A stretch of 42,833 bases of DNA from an uncultured Oscillospiraceae bacterium (GCA_934486875.1 CAKSPU010000020.1:1-42833), one strand, 5' to 3'. Positions 15,303 through 24,423 are shown, numbered from the stretch's first letter. Program-made: numbers and translations. The notes: generated from the sequence alone by a model not told the origin.

Positions 15303-16760
15303 TTATTTACCTGTTATCCCGCTGAGCCCCGAAACGAGGTCTGCGTACCAGCTTTCAAAGGCATCATCGTTTGTGTATTGGACAAGAACGATGTCACGGT
15401 TCATACCCTCCGCAATGCGTCCACGGGCTTCGTCATAGGCAGCGACGGAGGTGTCGGTGAGATAATCCTCAACATATTTGCGTACTTCTGCGGAGGACTC
15501 GAACGGAGGGCTTGTGTAAAGTGAATAGCTGTTTATCTCGTCAATGGCAAGGGCAATGGTATCCCTCATAGTCTCATTGATGTCAGCCTTTGCGGAGGAT
15601 ATCTTTTCAATGTCGTTTGCGTCCTTTTTAACGGGAAGATAGCCTGAGTTAACGGAAAATTCAATGTTTCTGTCATCTTCGGTGAACCATTTGAGGAATA
15701 CCGAGCAGGCATATTCGGTCTTTGGGTCGGACTTGATAACGGACATTCCTGCACCCTGCTGAACGATGTAAGGGTCGCAGCCCTCAAAGTTCGGAACGGG
15801 GAGCACCTGTACGTCAATGGGATATGTGTAATCATCGTCTATCGTGACTTCGTTCGGGCAGTAGGAGGCTGCGGAGCTGGAGCACACCATTGCAATGATA
15901 TTTCCTATTTTCATATCATCGCTGCGGAAACGGCTTTTTGCGGTGAAATAGCCCTTGACATAGGGAACGTAGTAGTTGTCCCATATTCTGCGGAAGGTTT
16001 CCTTGTCGGCAGTAACGGTGATGTTTCCGCTGCCGTCATCACCTGCGATAGGGTGTCCCAGCTGCATTGCGCCTATAACGACGTAGTTCGCAATGGAATC
16101 TCTGCCGAAAAAAGCCTTGCCGTCGTCGGGGATATCGGGGGTGAGGGCATCGGTATAGTTATAATATTTTTCCGATGCAGTCACAACCCCCTCCCAGGTG
16201 GAAAGGTCATCAGCCGTTACATTTTCCGCTGCGGCAAATTTCTCCCAGTCGGTGGAATTTACCATTATAAGCTCGGTGCTCTTGGCAATGGGGAAAATTT
16301 TCAGCGTATCGGGCTGATTCAGTCTGCCCTCTGCTATGTATTCGTCAACATATTCGCTCAGCTCGTCATCGGTGAAATACTGAGACAGGTCTGCAAGCAT
16401 ACCCTTGTTGTCAATGATGTATGCAGTCTCGGCGTATGTTCCGAAAATATCGGGAACGGGATCTGCACCGACATCGTTGTTGACAGAAGCGAGAATGCTT
16501 GCTGAAAGCTCGTTTACGGAGTTTTTGGAAAATGCCTCGGCAATAATGCCCTTTTCGGCTCCCACGGTGTTGTTGAATTCGCTTATCATTTCGTCAAACT
16601 GGCTCTGCTGGATACCGTTGTAGTAATGCCAGATAGTGATAACAACAGGGTCATCTTTTTTGAGCAGCCTGTCATAATTTGCGGTGGAACCGCAGCCCGT
16701 GAATGCTGTCATAGCTGCCGCTGCCGCCATAACTGCGGCAATGCTTCTGTAAAGCTTCAT
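15303..16760 (-). CDS. Extracellular solute-binding lipoprotein, sugar ABC type
   Basis: Lipoprotein of 485 aa with a signal peptide and lipobox TAFTGC, the lipidated cysteine being C23. The mature part opens VVITIWHYYNGIQQSQFDEMISEFNN, the standard start of family 1 sugar-binding proteins, with GYLPVKKDA near the end. No permease or ATPase gene lies nearby. Instead the gene directly precedes a hybrid histidine kinase (4 nt gap), so it probably acts as a ligand receptor for that kinase or serves an unlinked transporter. The ribosome site AAAAGGGGAT precedes the ATG. The ligand is unknown. Confidence 0.9.
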   Translation of the reverse strand: MKLYRSIAAVMAAAAAMTAFTGCGSTANYDRLLKKDDPVVITIWHYYNGIQQSQFDEMISEFNNTVGAEKGIIAEAFSKNSVNELSASILASVNNDVGADPVPDIFGTYAETAYIIDNKGMLADLSQYFTDDELSEYVDEYIAEGRLNQPDTLKIFPIAKSTELIMVNSTDWEKFAAAENVTADDLSTWEGVVTASEKYYNYTDALTPDIPDDGKAFFGRDSIANYVVIGAMQLGHPIAGDDGSGNITVTADKETFRRIWDNYYVPYVKGYFTAKSRFRSDDMKIGNIIAMVCSSSAASYCPNEVTIDDDYTYPIDVQVLPVPNFEGCDPYIVQQGAGMSVIKSDPKTEYACSVFLKWFTEDDRNIEFSVNSGYLPVKKDANDIEKISSAKADINETMRDTIALAIDEINSYSLYTSPPFESSAEVRKYVEDYLTDTSVAAYDEARGRIAEGMNRDIVLVQYTNDDAFESWYADLVSGLSGITGK

Positions 16761-16807
16761 TTTATATTTTGATCCCCTTTTAGGTCATACGATTTTTTAC
16801 ACATAAC

Positions 16808-16836
16808 ATTATATACTACTGATATACAGCTGTTAT
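16808..16836 (-). promoter_or_regulatory. Probable promoter of the binding protein/kinase operon
   Basis: On the minus strand TATAAT (16808-16813) stands 17 nt from a weak -35, ATAACA (16831-16836). Confidence 0.5.
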
Positions 16837-16883
16837 TGAAATAATATTAACATTGTATAAAAAGCTTAGAAATTACACGCTTT

Positions 16884-17549
16884 TTATAAGCCATACTCCG
16901 TCAGCAGCCGTGACACCTCTTTCAGACCCTTTTCACGCTCCCTGTAATCGGGGAGGAAGCTTTCCACAAGCCTGTAAAAATCGGGGGAGTGATCCATATG
17001 CACCGTGTGGCAGAGCTCGTGGATAATTACATAGTCGATGAGCTTCGGGTCTGCGGCGATGAGCCTGTGGGAAAGATTCACGGACCTTGCCGCCGAGCAG
17101 CTTCCCCACCGTGTTTTGGCGGAATTTATCTTCACAGCCGTTATTTCAAGCCCTGTCTGCTCCGAAAGGGTCTGCACACGGGGAACAAGGGTCTCCTTGG
17201 CGATGTGGGTGCAGAGCTTGTGGAGGTACGGCACAAGGCTTTCAAGGGTCATACCCTCGGGAAGATAAAACACCCCGTCAGTATAGCCATACGGCTTCTC
17301 GTTCACCACGGGGCACAGCCTTCCGAAGAGGGGAAGCTCCTTGGGCGGGAGACTCAGGCGCTCATTTTTCTGCTCTGTGCGTATATTTGCGGCGGCGGTG
17401 TGTTTTTCTATCCAGTCCGATTTTTCAGCGATGAACTGTTCTATTTTTTCAACGGAAAGGCGGTAGGGAGCACGGACTATGAGCCTGCCGTCCTTGTCGA
17501 TGTTCAGGGCAAGGGTCTTTCTGCTGCTGCGGATAAGAGTGTATTCCAA
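16884..17549 (-). CDS. YgjP-like zinc metallopeptidase (SprT/M48-type)
   Basis: Protein of about 221 aa from the YgjP/DUF45 family of putative metallopeptidases. The zinc site HELCHTVHMDHSPDFY is clear, with the glutamate expected to activate water, and the preceding KTRWGSCSA motif is the family hallmark. The N-terminus EYTLIRSSRKTLAL is typical. Start choice: AAGGAG runs directly into ATG 17558 with no spacing, while TTG 17549 lies 9 nt beyond it, so I favour the TTG start. The opening ATG cannot be excluded and would add three residues. The gene is single, and its substrate is unknown. Confidence 0.85.
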   Translation of the reverse strand: MEYTLIRSSRKTLALNIDKDGRLIVRAPYRLSVEKIEQFIAEKSDWIEKHTAAANIRTEQKNERLSLPPKELPLFGRLCPVVNEKPYGYTDGVFYLPEGMTLESLVPYLHKLCTHIAKETLVPRVQTLSEQTGLEITAVKINSAKTRWGSCSAARSVNLSHRLIAADPKLIDYVIIHELCHTVHMDHSPDFYRLVESFLPDYREREKGLKEVSRLLTEYGL

Positions 17550-17706
17550 ATGGGACATCTCCTTAGATCAATAACATTTTTATTATACAATTATATCATA
17601 TTTCGCTCAGTTTTCAAACTTCTATATGTAAATTTTGACGAAATGCACTAAATTTTAATGCGGCGTTGTGCGAATAGGAGAAAATCTGAAACAGGGGGCT
17701 GATTCC

Positions 17707-17735
17707 TTGACATTAACTGTTTTTAAGAGTATAAT
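17707..17735 (+). promoter_or_regulatory. Perfect consensus promoter of the 36-aa peptide gene
   Basis: TTGACA (17707-17712), 17-nt spacer, TATAAT (17730-17735), both boxes matching consensus at every base. Confidence 0.85.
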
Positions 17736-17787
17736 AAACTTAAGGTAAAATATATCAACAAAACCTTATCTTAAGGAGGAATCAGCT

Positions 17788-17898
17788 ATGAAAAAGAGCA
17801 GTGCTATGAGCATAATTCATTCGGTATTTACGGCAATTGAATTTACAGCAGTCTTTTTGATGGCTGCAATGATAGTTGTCTGCGGAATAATCTTATAA
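17788..17898 (+). CDS. 36-residue hydrophobic membrane peptide, function unknown
   Basis: Small gene with a complete set of signals: perfect promoter, ribosome site AAGGAGG at ideal distance (7 nt), ATG 17788, TAA 17896-17898 and a strong terminator. The peptide begins MKKSSAMS and then runs almost wholly hydrophobic to its C-terminus (IIHSVFTAIEF..., ending VVCGIIL), enough for one membrane helix. Only the first residues are charged, apart from one His and one Glu in the hydrophobic part. I do not recognise it. Candidates are a type I toxin-like peptide, a small regulator of a membrane complex, or a stress peptide. No clear antisense RNA promoter was identified beside it. Confidence 0.7.
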   Translation: MKKSSAMSIIHSVFTAIEFTAVFLMAAMIVVCGIIL

Positions 17899-17910
17899 GT
17901 ATGCTTATCC

Positions 17911-17947
17911 GAAGCCGTTCTTTGAAAAGAGAGCGGCTTTTTTTATT
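17911..17947 (+). terminator. Terminator of the 36-aa peptide gene
   Basis: AAGCCG/CGGCTT (17912-17917 with 17934-17939), extended by TTCT/AGAG, and a run of seven T. Confidence 0.85.
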
Positions 17948-17979
17948 TTTATCCGCAAATGAAAATTTAATGAAAAACG

Positions 17980-18008
17980 TTGAAATCTGCGGCTAAATGT
18001 GATATAAT
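17980..18008 (+). promoter_or_regulatory. Promoter of the zinc-finger gene pair
   Basis: TTGAAA (17980-17985), 17-nt spacer, TATAAT (18003-18008). Predicted start is near 18015, leaving a leader of about 30 nt. Confidence 0.7.
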
Positions 18009-18043
18009 AAAACAAAATATGCCCGTATGTACAGGGCGGCGAG

Positions 18044-19834
18044 GTGAGAAAAACGGAAACAGCGGTTTTTGCCGTTACAGGCAGCAGGAGCTTCCACAAG
18101 CTGGAGCTTTCCAAGGCTCTTTTAAGGTTTGTGGAGTTTGATTTTACATATTTCTGGGAGCAGTGCATCGAGGCGGGAAGAAACGCCCGCAAAACAGGCA
18201 GGATATCCCGTAATCTCCAAAATATGGCTATGAATGCATTGGTGAAGTGCCACCCCTATGTTGAAGCCTGCGCCGCAACGGAATTTGCCGATGTTGTCCT
18301 TGACTGCATTATCGCATACATCTGCCACTCGGAGGGGATAGGTCTCGAAGAGCTGTGGGCAAGGTGCATATCCCCGAAAAGCCTGTACGAAAAGGCTATC
18401 TTCAACCGTGTCAGCGAGTACAAGACGGGCAGGGGAATAAATCAGTGGATAAACATTGTCCGTATGCAGGAATACGCCCGCTCAAAGATAAGATTTGTTT
18501 ATGAGTGCGATTCCAACATTATGCTCAGCCCCGAGGATTACCGCACCCGCAGCGAGTATTTTGACCTTGCTTTCAGCGTTGCCGCAAACGAGACGGGCTG
18601 CCCTATGGACAAGCTGCCCTCCGTTAAGATGTACACCCCCTCTTCCGTCCCCGATTCAGTGTTTATGATGGGCAGAATGTCGAAAAATATCTACCGCCGC
18701 CTGTCCGATGTGCTGGGAAGTGCGGAGATGTGGGAGGAAAAGACACTCAATGACCACAACCGTGACCAGACTGCCCTTGACGCTTTCAGCTATGTCAAGG
18801 ATATGCCCCGTCCCGGCGAGAATGATATGAGATTTGCCCTTGAAGCGGTGAAGGAGCTGCCCGATACCGTGTATGTTCCCGACAGTTTCAAGGCTCTGAT
18901 AGACCTGGAATTTACCCTTATGCTCCAAAAGGGGATATATCTTTCAAAATGCCCCCGATGCGGAAGATTTTTCGTAAGGAGCCTTGACGAGAGATCGCCC
19001 TATTGCAGCAGAGTAAATTCCAGCGGAATGACCTGCGCCGAGCAGATAAACGAGGAGCTTGGCATTATTGCGATGAAAAAGGGCGAGGCTCCGAAAACCG
19101 ATGAAAAAGAGCCTGAGCCTGATTCCGAGCCCGCACCCGAAGAGAGGGAGGAAAAGCCCGTCGGGGAGAATATCGTGTCTGCACCCGATGAGGAGCAGGA
19201 AACGGCTCCCGAGCCCGTTTCCGAACCTGTTCCCGAGCCCGAGGAAGAGCGCCCCGAGCCCATAATGATACCAAAGGAGCTTGAAAAACGCTGCCAGCGT
19301 GTGTATAATATGCTCTACAAGCGCATAGGAACTCTTATGACGGAAAAGGAGTTCAGAGAGTGGTCGGGATATCTTTCCGACACCAAGCGGGATATCCGTG
19401 ACGGCGAGGCGGAAATCTCCCAGATGGAGGAATTTCTCGATTACTGGGAGACTGCGGTGAGAAAGCAGTCAAGAAAGCGCAGACATAAAGGAGACAATGA
19501 CACGTCGGTGCAGTCCGAAGCTGCCGTATATCACGAGAGCAGCAGCGGGAACGAACTCAGCAGTATGTTCGATGAAGCCGTAAAGGCGGCGGAGGACAAG
19601 GAGGATTCGGGCATAGCTCCCGCAGGAACGGAGGCTGCTCCCGAGGAAAGGAGCTTCAAGCCCTTTGATCCTCCGAAATACAGCACTGTTCTTGAAGCGA
19701 TGATGGACGGAAAGTACAAATCCGATGAGCTTCTGAGCGATGCTCCCCTTGACAAGGCTGTTGATGACAGCGACATTACCGTTAACGGCAGGAAAATTAC
19801 CCTCCCCAACTGGGAAAAGATAACCCGTGAGTGA
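18044..19834 (+). CDS. Unknown protein with four-cysteine zinc-finger motif and acidic tail (DUF6076-like?)
   Basis: Protein of 596 aa. Residues 1 to about 300 look helical and soluble. A finger follows: C303 and C306 in KCPRCGRFFVRS, then C321 (YCSR) and C331, a spacing seen in CGNR- and DUF6076-type clostridial proteins; the family name is a guess. Residues about 345-410 are a disordered stretch rich in Glu and Pro (EPEPDSEPAPEER and similar), then a predicted helical region, a second low-complexity linker, and an ending PNWEKITRE. The start is GTG 18044 with a poor ribosome site, and the upstream ATGs are out of frame. It overlaps the next gene by 8 nt, so translation is probably coupled. 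Function unknown. Confidence 0.75.
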   Translation: MRKTETAVFAVTGSRSFHKLELSKALLRFVEFDFTYFWEQCIEAGRNARKTGRISRNLQNMAMNALVKCHPYVEACAATEFADVVLDCIIAYICHSEGIGLEELWARCISPKSLYEKAIFNRVSEYKTGRGINQWINIVRMQEYARSKIRFVYECDSNIMLSPEDYRTRSEYFDLAFSVAANETGCPMDKLPSVKMYTPSSVPDSVFMMGRMSKNIYRRLSDVLGSAEMWEEKTLNDHNRDQTALDAFSYVKDMPRPGENDMRFALEAVKELPDTVYVPDSFKALIDLEFTLMLQKGIYLSKCPRCGRFFVRSLDERSPYCSRVNSSGMTCAEQINEELGIIAMKKGEAPKTDEKEPEPDSEPAPEEREEKPVGENIVSAPDEEQETAPEPVSEPVPEPEEERPEPIMIPKELEKRCQRVYNMLYKRIGTLMTEKEFREWSGYLSDTKRDIRDGEAEISQMEEFLDYWETAVRKQSRKRRHKGDNDTSVQSEAAVYHESSSGNELSSMFDEAVKAAEDKEDSGIAPAGTEAAPEERSFKPFDPPKYSTVLEAMMDGKYKSDELLSDAPLDKAVDDSDITVNGRKITLPNWEKITRE

Positions 19835-20504
19835 CATTTCAGGAGATGATGAAGTGGATTTTATAAACGAAGCCGCCGCTGTTAGCGGGCTTGCCGATGA
19901 GATAGTCAAGGGCGGCGTGTGCCTTTTCAATGCGGTGAAATACATCTACTCCATTGCCGAGGACAGCTTTTACACCGTGAGCATAAAGGACGCTTTCAAG
20001 ATAGTCCTCAACAACATTACCGACACCGATTCCCTTACCGCTCTCGGACTTCGCATCGACAGCGAGAGCTGTGGCGAGATGCTGGGGGAGGAATATGAAA
20101 AGGTGCTGCCCCTTATGGTCTACAGCCTTGCGGTGCGCATTCCCGTTCTCAAAAATCTGAGAGGTGCAAGCGGTCCTATGACCGATGACCAGCTTTACAA
20201 GGTCTATAACGCAGTTATGGCAAAGGGAGCGGATAACTGCAAGGAAGCCGTTACCGAGAGCTTTATGGAGATAAAATATCTCGTCCGAAAGGGCAAGCGG
20301 CTGCCGCCCTACAATGCCGACTGGTTCAAGACATACATTTACACCAATGTCCCCTCCCTTGCGGAGATAAACAATAAAAATATGTTCCTTTTGGGCTTTG
20401 CGGACGTGCTTTTTGCAATGTTCTATTCCTGCCTTGAGGAAACCCTTTTCGAGAAGATAAAGGAATATTCCGCCGATGATTTCGGTGACAGCATTGAAAT
20501 TTGA
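19827..20504 (+). CDS. Unknown 225-aa protein, translationally coupled partner of the zinc-finger protein
   Basis: I do not recognise this protein. It is acidic and mostly helical, without signal peptide. The C-terminal helix (NMFLLGFADVLFAMFYSCLEE) is hydrophobic but probably buried rather than membrane-spanning. It begins with GTG inside the last codons of the preceding gene (8-nt overlap), which usually means partners in a complex made in fixed ratio. aroK follows after 20 nt, so all three may share a transcript, though a link to the shikimate pathway is not suggested. Confidence 0.7.
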   Translation: MSDISGDDEVDFINEAAAVSGLADEIVKGGVCLFNAVKYIYSIAEDSFYTVSIKDAFKIVLNNITDTDSLTALGLRIDSESCGEMLGEEYEKVLPLMVYSLAVRIPVLKNLRGASGPMTDDQLYKVYNAVMAKGADNCKEAVTESFMEIKYLVRKGKRLPPYNADWFKTYIYTNVPSLAEINNKNMFLLGFADVLFAMFYSCLEETLFEKIKEYSADDFGDSIEI

Positions 20505-20524
20505 AACACAGAGGAGAAGCATTT

Positions 20525-21019
20525 ATGACGATCTACTTATGCGGATTTATGGGCTGCGGAAAGACCACCGTGGGCAGGGTTCTGGCTGATATGCTGGAGC
20601 TTGGCTACGAGGATATGGACGCATACATCGAGAAAAAGGCGGGTATGAGCATTCCGCAGATATTTGCCGAAAAGGGCGAGGACGCTTTCAGGAGAATGGA
20701 GACTGAGGCAGTTGCGGAGCTCGGAAAGGCAGGGGGAGTCATCTCCTGCGGCGGCGGTGCGATGCTGAAGGACATAAACGCCGAAGCTGCCGCAAAATAC
20801 GGCACGGTGGTCTACATAGATGTGCCATACGACGTGTGCTACGATCGGATCTCGGGCGACACCAACCGCCCTATAGTTATGGCGAATACCAAGGAATCCC
20901 TTGAAGAGATATACAATGACAGAGTGCCTCTTTATCTTGCACATTCTCAGGTAAAAGCTGACGGCAGCAGGTCACCCGAGGATATTGCGGCGGATATAAA
21001 GGCAAAGGTAAACGGCTGA
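20525..21019 (+). CDS. aroK: Shikimate kinase
   Basis: Enzyme of 164 aa that phosphorylates shikimate with ATP in the pathway to chorismate and aromatic amino acids. Walker A GFMGCGKTTVG is at the N-terminus. Shikimate-binding elements are D-D-I (YEDMDAYIE), FRRMET and the SCGGGA loop, and a lid Arg occurs in TNRPIV. ATG 20525 follows GAGGAGAAG. The TTG eight codons upstream has no such site. The length is standard. It is not beside other aro genes. Confidence 0.94.
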   Translation: MTIYLCGFMGCGKTTVGRVLADMLELGYEDMDAYIEKKAGMSIPQIFAEKGEDAFRRMETEAVAELGKAGGVISCGGGAMLKDINAEAAAKYGTVVYIDVPYDVCYDRISGDTNRPIVMANTKESLEEIYNDRVPLYLAHSQVKADGSRSPEDIAADIKAKVNG

Positions 21020-21054
21020 CAACAGCACAGCTTTTTTAAGAAAGGAAAGATCTG

Positions 21055-24006
21055 ATGTCAAAAATATATTCACTGGGTCTGGATATCGGCTCGACAACAG
21101 TTAAAACAGTTATCCTCGATGAAGAGGGAAAAATAATCCACGCAAAGTATCAGCGTCATTTCTCAAAGGTTCGTGAGACTGCCACCGAGCAGGTGGCTGA
21201 GATAGGAAAGGAATTTCCCGATGCACAGTTCCGCCTTGCCATAACAGGCTCGGCTGGTCTGGGACTTGCCACAGCTGCGGGGCTTCCCTTTGTTCAGGAG
21301 GTACACAGCGCATTTATCTCCGTTAAAAAGGACTACCCCGACGCTGACTGCGTTATCGAGCTTGGCGGCGAGGACGCTAAGATAATCTTCCTCACAGGCG
21401 GCACAGAGCAGCGTATGAACGGTTCCTGCGCAGGCGGCACGGGTGCGTTCATCGACCAGATGGCGACCCTCCTCGGCATCACCGTTGACGAGATGGACGA
21501 GCTTTCTTCAAAGGCTGAGAAGCTCTATCCCATTGCATCACGCTGCGGCGTTTTCGCAAAATCCGACATTCAGCCCCTTTTAAATCAGGGCGCAAGACGT
21601 GAGGATATCGCCGCTTCCATTTTCCAGTCCGTTGTTGACCAGACCGTTTCGGGTCTTGCACAGGGCAGGGAGATAAAGGGCAAGGTGCTTTTCCTGGGCG
21701 GTCCTCTCACATTCATCAAGGGACTGCGAAAGGCTTTTGTGAACACACTCCGGCTTTCCGATGAAAATGCGGTGTTCCCCGAAAATGCACAGTGCTTTAT
21801 GGCATACGGAAGTGCGCTTTATGCCGCTGAATCCGAGCCTGAGGTGTTCAGTGCGGCGGAGATTGTTGAGAAGATGAAGTCCGCCAAGGTAAATGACGAC
21901 ATCATCACAGGCAGGAGACTTTTTGAAAATCAGGCTCAGTATGACGAGTTCATCGCCCGTCACGGCAGGCACGATCTGCCTTTCGAGGACATCAGGACCT
22001 ATGAGGGCGAGGCATATCTCGGTATCGATGCAGGTTCGACCACCACAAAGCTTGTGCTCATAACCCCCGACGGAAAGCTCCTTTATCAGCACTATGTTTC
22101 CAACAAGGGTCAGCCCCTTAATGTCATTACCGCACAGCTCAAGGAAATTTACAGCCTTATCGGCGACAGGATCGCTATCCGTGCATCTGCCGTAACAGGC
22201 TACGGCGAGGATCTTATCAAGGCGGGCGTTGGCGTTGATTACGGTCTGGTCGAGACCGTTGCCCATTACAAGGCTGCATCATATTTCTGTCCCGACGTTG
22301 ATTTCATCATCGACATCGGCGGTCAGGACATCAAGTGCTTCAAGATAAAAAATCACGCTATCGACAGCATTATGCTCAATGAAGCCTGCTCATCGGGCTG
22401 CGGCTCATTCATTCAGACCTTTGCTCAGGCTATGGGCTATGATATCGCTGAGTTTGCAAGGCTGGGACTTTTTGCGGAGCGCCCCGTTGATCTGGGTTCA
22501 CGCTGCACCGTGTTTATGAACAGCTCCGTAAAGCAGGCTCAGAAAGACGGCGCATCTGTTGAGGATATCTCCGCAGGTCTGTCCTCATCTATCATCAAGA
22601 ATGCGATCTACAAGGTTATCCGTGCAAATTCCGCAGATGAGCTGGGAAAGAACATCGTTGTTCAGGGCGGTACATTCCTGAATGATGCCGTTCTCAGAGC
22701 CTTTGAGCAGGAAATCGGCAGAGATGTTGTCCGTCCCGCAATTGCAGGACTTATGGGTGCATTCGGTGCGGCTCTTTACGCAAAGGAGACCGCCGCTGCG
22801 GAAAACAAGCTCGGAACAAACCTTATCACTCCCGAAAAGCTTGCCGGTTTCTCATTCAAGTCCCGCCAGCTCAACTGCGGCGGCTGTACCGCAAAATGTT
22901 CCCTCACAATGATAACCTTCTCCGACGGTCACAAGTTCATCAGCGGAAACCGCTGCGAAAAGGGTGCGGGAATCACCAAAAAGGAAGAGGCTCCCTGCCT
23001 TTATGAATACAAATACAAGCTTATCCGCAGCCTTGCGGACAAGGGTGCTCCCGAGAAGCCTGTCGCAACAATCGGCATTCCCCTTGTTCTGGGCTATTAC
23101 GATCAGCTTGCTTTCTGGACTGCTTTCTTCCACAGGCTGGGCTTTGCCACACAGCTTTCCGCAGAGAGCACAAGAGACCTTTATTTCAAGGGTCAGCACA
23201 CTATCCCCTCGGACACCGTATGCTATCCCGCAAAGCTTGCTCACGGACATATTGTTGACCTCCTTGAAAAGAATGTTGACCTTATCTTCTACCCCTGCGA
23301 GACGTACAACATTGACGAGGGACATTCGGACAACAACTACAACTGTCCCGTTGTTGCGTATTATCCCGAGCTGTTAAAGGCAAATATCCCCGAGCTCAAT
23401 GAGAATAATTTCCTTTATCCCTATATGGACGTTAACCTTGAAAAGCACATCGTTCAGACTACCTGCAAGATATTTGCAAAGTATGATCTGAAAAAGAAAG
23501 ATGTGAAGGAAGCCTGGGAGCTTGGAATGGCAAATCTCAAGGAATATCACGAGGAAGTCATTGCCAAGGGTGCGGAGATAATCGCAGAGGCAAGAAAGAA
23601 GAATATGCCTGTTATCGTCCTCAGCGGCAGACCCTATCACGTTGACCCCGAGATAAATCACGGCATACATAAGCTCATAACCTCTCTCGGAATGGCGGTT
23701 GTCACGGAGGACGCTGTATGTCATCTTGCCGAGACTCCCGTGCTCCACGTTCTCAACCAGTGGACGTATCATTCAAGGCTGTACCGTGCGGCGCAGTATG
23801 TGACCACTCAGCCCGATATGCAGCTTGTACAGCTTGTATCCTTCGGCTGCGGCATTGATGCTGTCACCACCGACGAGGTTCGTTCCATACTCGAACCAAA
23901 GGGCAAGTTCTACACTCAGCTGAAAATTGACGAGATAAGCAATCTCGGCGCTGTCAAGATAAGGCTCAGAAGCCTTGAAGCGGCTATCAAGTCGGCGAAG
24001 AAGTGA
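21055..24006 (+). CDS. Acyl-CoA dehydratase activase-related protein with two BadF/BcrA ATPase domains and a DUF2229-like domain
   Basis: Protein of 983 aa. The first ASKHA ATPase domain (LGLDIGSTTVKTVIL, NGSCAGGTGAF, ASRCGVFAKSD) spans roughly residues 1-270, and a second (YLGIDAGSTTTKLVLI, NEACSSGCGSF, GSRCTVFMNSS) about 320-590. Each has the two cysteines that in 2-hydroxyglutaryl-CoA dehydratase activators hold a bridging [4Fe-4S] cluster. A CGGCTAKC cluster near residue 605 may bind another. From about 670 on (IGIPLVLGYYDQLAFWTAFF) the sequence resembles DUF2229 and HgdB-like proteins. Family knowledge: ATP-driven one-electron reduction of a partner. No dehydratase genes are nearby, so the real target is unknown. 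The ribosome site AAAGGAAAG precedes ATG 21055. Confidence 0.88.
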   Translation: MSKIYSLGLDIGSTTVKTVILDEEGKIIHAKYQRHFSKVRETATEQVAEIGKEFPDAQFRLAITGSAGLGLATAAGLPFVQEVHSAFISVKKDYPDADCVIELGGEDAKIIFLTGGTEQRMNGSCAGGTGAFIDQMATLLGITVDEMDELSSKAEKLYPIASRCGVFAKSDIQPLLNQGARREDIAASIFQSVVDQTVSGLAQGREIKGKVLFLGGPLTFIKGLRKAFVNTLRLSDENAVFPENAQCFMAYGSALYAAESEPEVFSAAEIVEKMKSAKVNDDIITGRRLFENQAQYDEFIARHGRHDLPFEDIRTYEGEAYLGIDAGSTTTKLVLITPDGKLLYQHYVSNKGQPLNVITAQLKEIYSLIGDRIAIRASAVTGYGEDLIKAGVGVDYGLVETVAHYKAASYFCPDVDFIIDIGGQDIKCFKIKNHAIDSIMLNEACSSGCGSFIQTFAQAMGYDIAEFARLGLFAERPVDLGSRCTVFMNSSVKQAQKDGASVEDISAGLSSSIIKNAIYKVIRANSADELGKNIVVQGGTFLNDAVLRAFEQEIGRDVVRPAIAGLMGAFGAALYAKETAAAENKLGTNLITPEKLAGFSFKSRQLNCGGCTAKCSLTMITFSDGHKFISGNRCEKGAGITKKEEAPCLYEYKYKLIRSLADKGAPEKPVATIGIPLVLGYYDQLAFWTAFFHRLGFATQLSAESTRDLYFKGQHTIPSDTVCYPAKLAHGHIVDLLEKNVDLIFYPCETYNIDEGHSDNNYNCPVVAYYPELLKANIPELNENNFLYPYMDVNLEKHIVQTTCKIFAKYDLKKKDVKEAWELGMANLKEYHEEVIAKGAEIIAEARKKNMPVIVLSGRPYHVDPEINHGIHKLITSLGMAVVTEDAVCHLAETPVLHVLNQWTYHSRLYRAAQYVTTQPDMQLVQLVSFGCGIDAVTTDEVRSILEPKGKFYTQLKIDEISNLGAVKIRLRSLEAAIKSAKK

Positions 24007-24017
24007 TATAAAAATTC

Positions 24018-24058
24018 AGCCCCTGTTCCCGATTATTTTCGGAAACAGGGGCTTTGTG
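24018..24058 (+). terminator. Terminator after the activase gene
   Basis: AGCCCCTGTT/AACAGGGGCT (24018-24027 with 24044-24053), with further pairing inside, then TTGTGGTTTG. Confidence 0.85.
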
Positions 24059-24110
24059 GTTTGTGGGGGAGATGTGTATAAATTGTGACTATGTTGGCTG
24101 GTTATATATT

Positions 24111-24332
24111 GCGGGACGGGTTTCCCGTCCCGCTTGCTTATGGTTGATTTGATTGGGGTGTGTTTGGGTTGATTTATAATTTTGTTCGGGTTTGTTAGAT
24201 AGAATGCAAAGGGACAACCTAAGGGGAGGGAGAAAAAATAAACCCAACAAAAATGCGGATTTCTCCCTCCCCTTTAGGTTTTCCCTCTGCACTCTCTTTC
24301 CCTTACCTCTCCCTCTTTCCGCATTTTTACAT
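24111..24332 (+). repeat. Intergenic hairpin repeat, copy A
   Basis: It begins with a near-perfect palindrome (GGGACGGG, TTT, CCCGTCCC within 24111-24133). About 60 bp later comes a long hairpin whose arms (24197-24235 and 24260-24297) pair over roughly 37 bp, one arm purine-rich (GCAAAGGGACAACC, then AGGGGAGGGAG), the loop containing AACCCAACAAAAATGCGG. A pyrimidine-rich tail runs to about 24332. The same order recurs inverted at 24668-24910 and directly at 42666-42833. No protein is encoded. Confidence 0.8.
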
Positions 24333-24423
24333 ATAGGAAGAATATATTTTTATTATTGCTATAACATAGCTTTGTTCCGTACCTTTCACCTGTTTCCTCC
24401 CATTTGCAATTTCTAAATTAAAC

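Noticed and set aside
14220..15524. 434-aa plus-strand frame
   Set aside because: Antisense to the hybrid kinase and the binding lipoprotein, whose motifs are unmistakable. A composition shadow.
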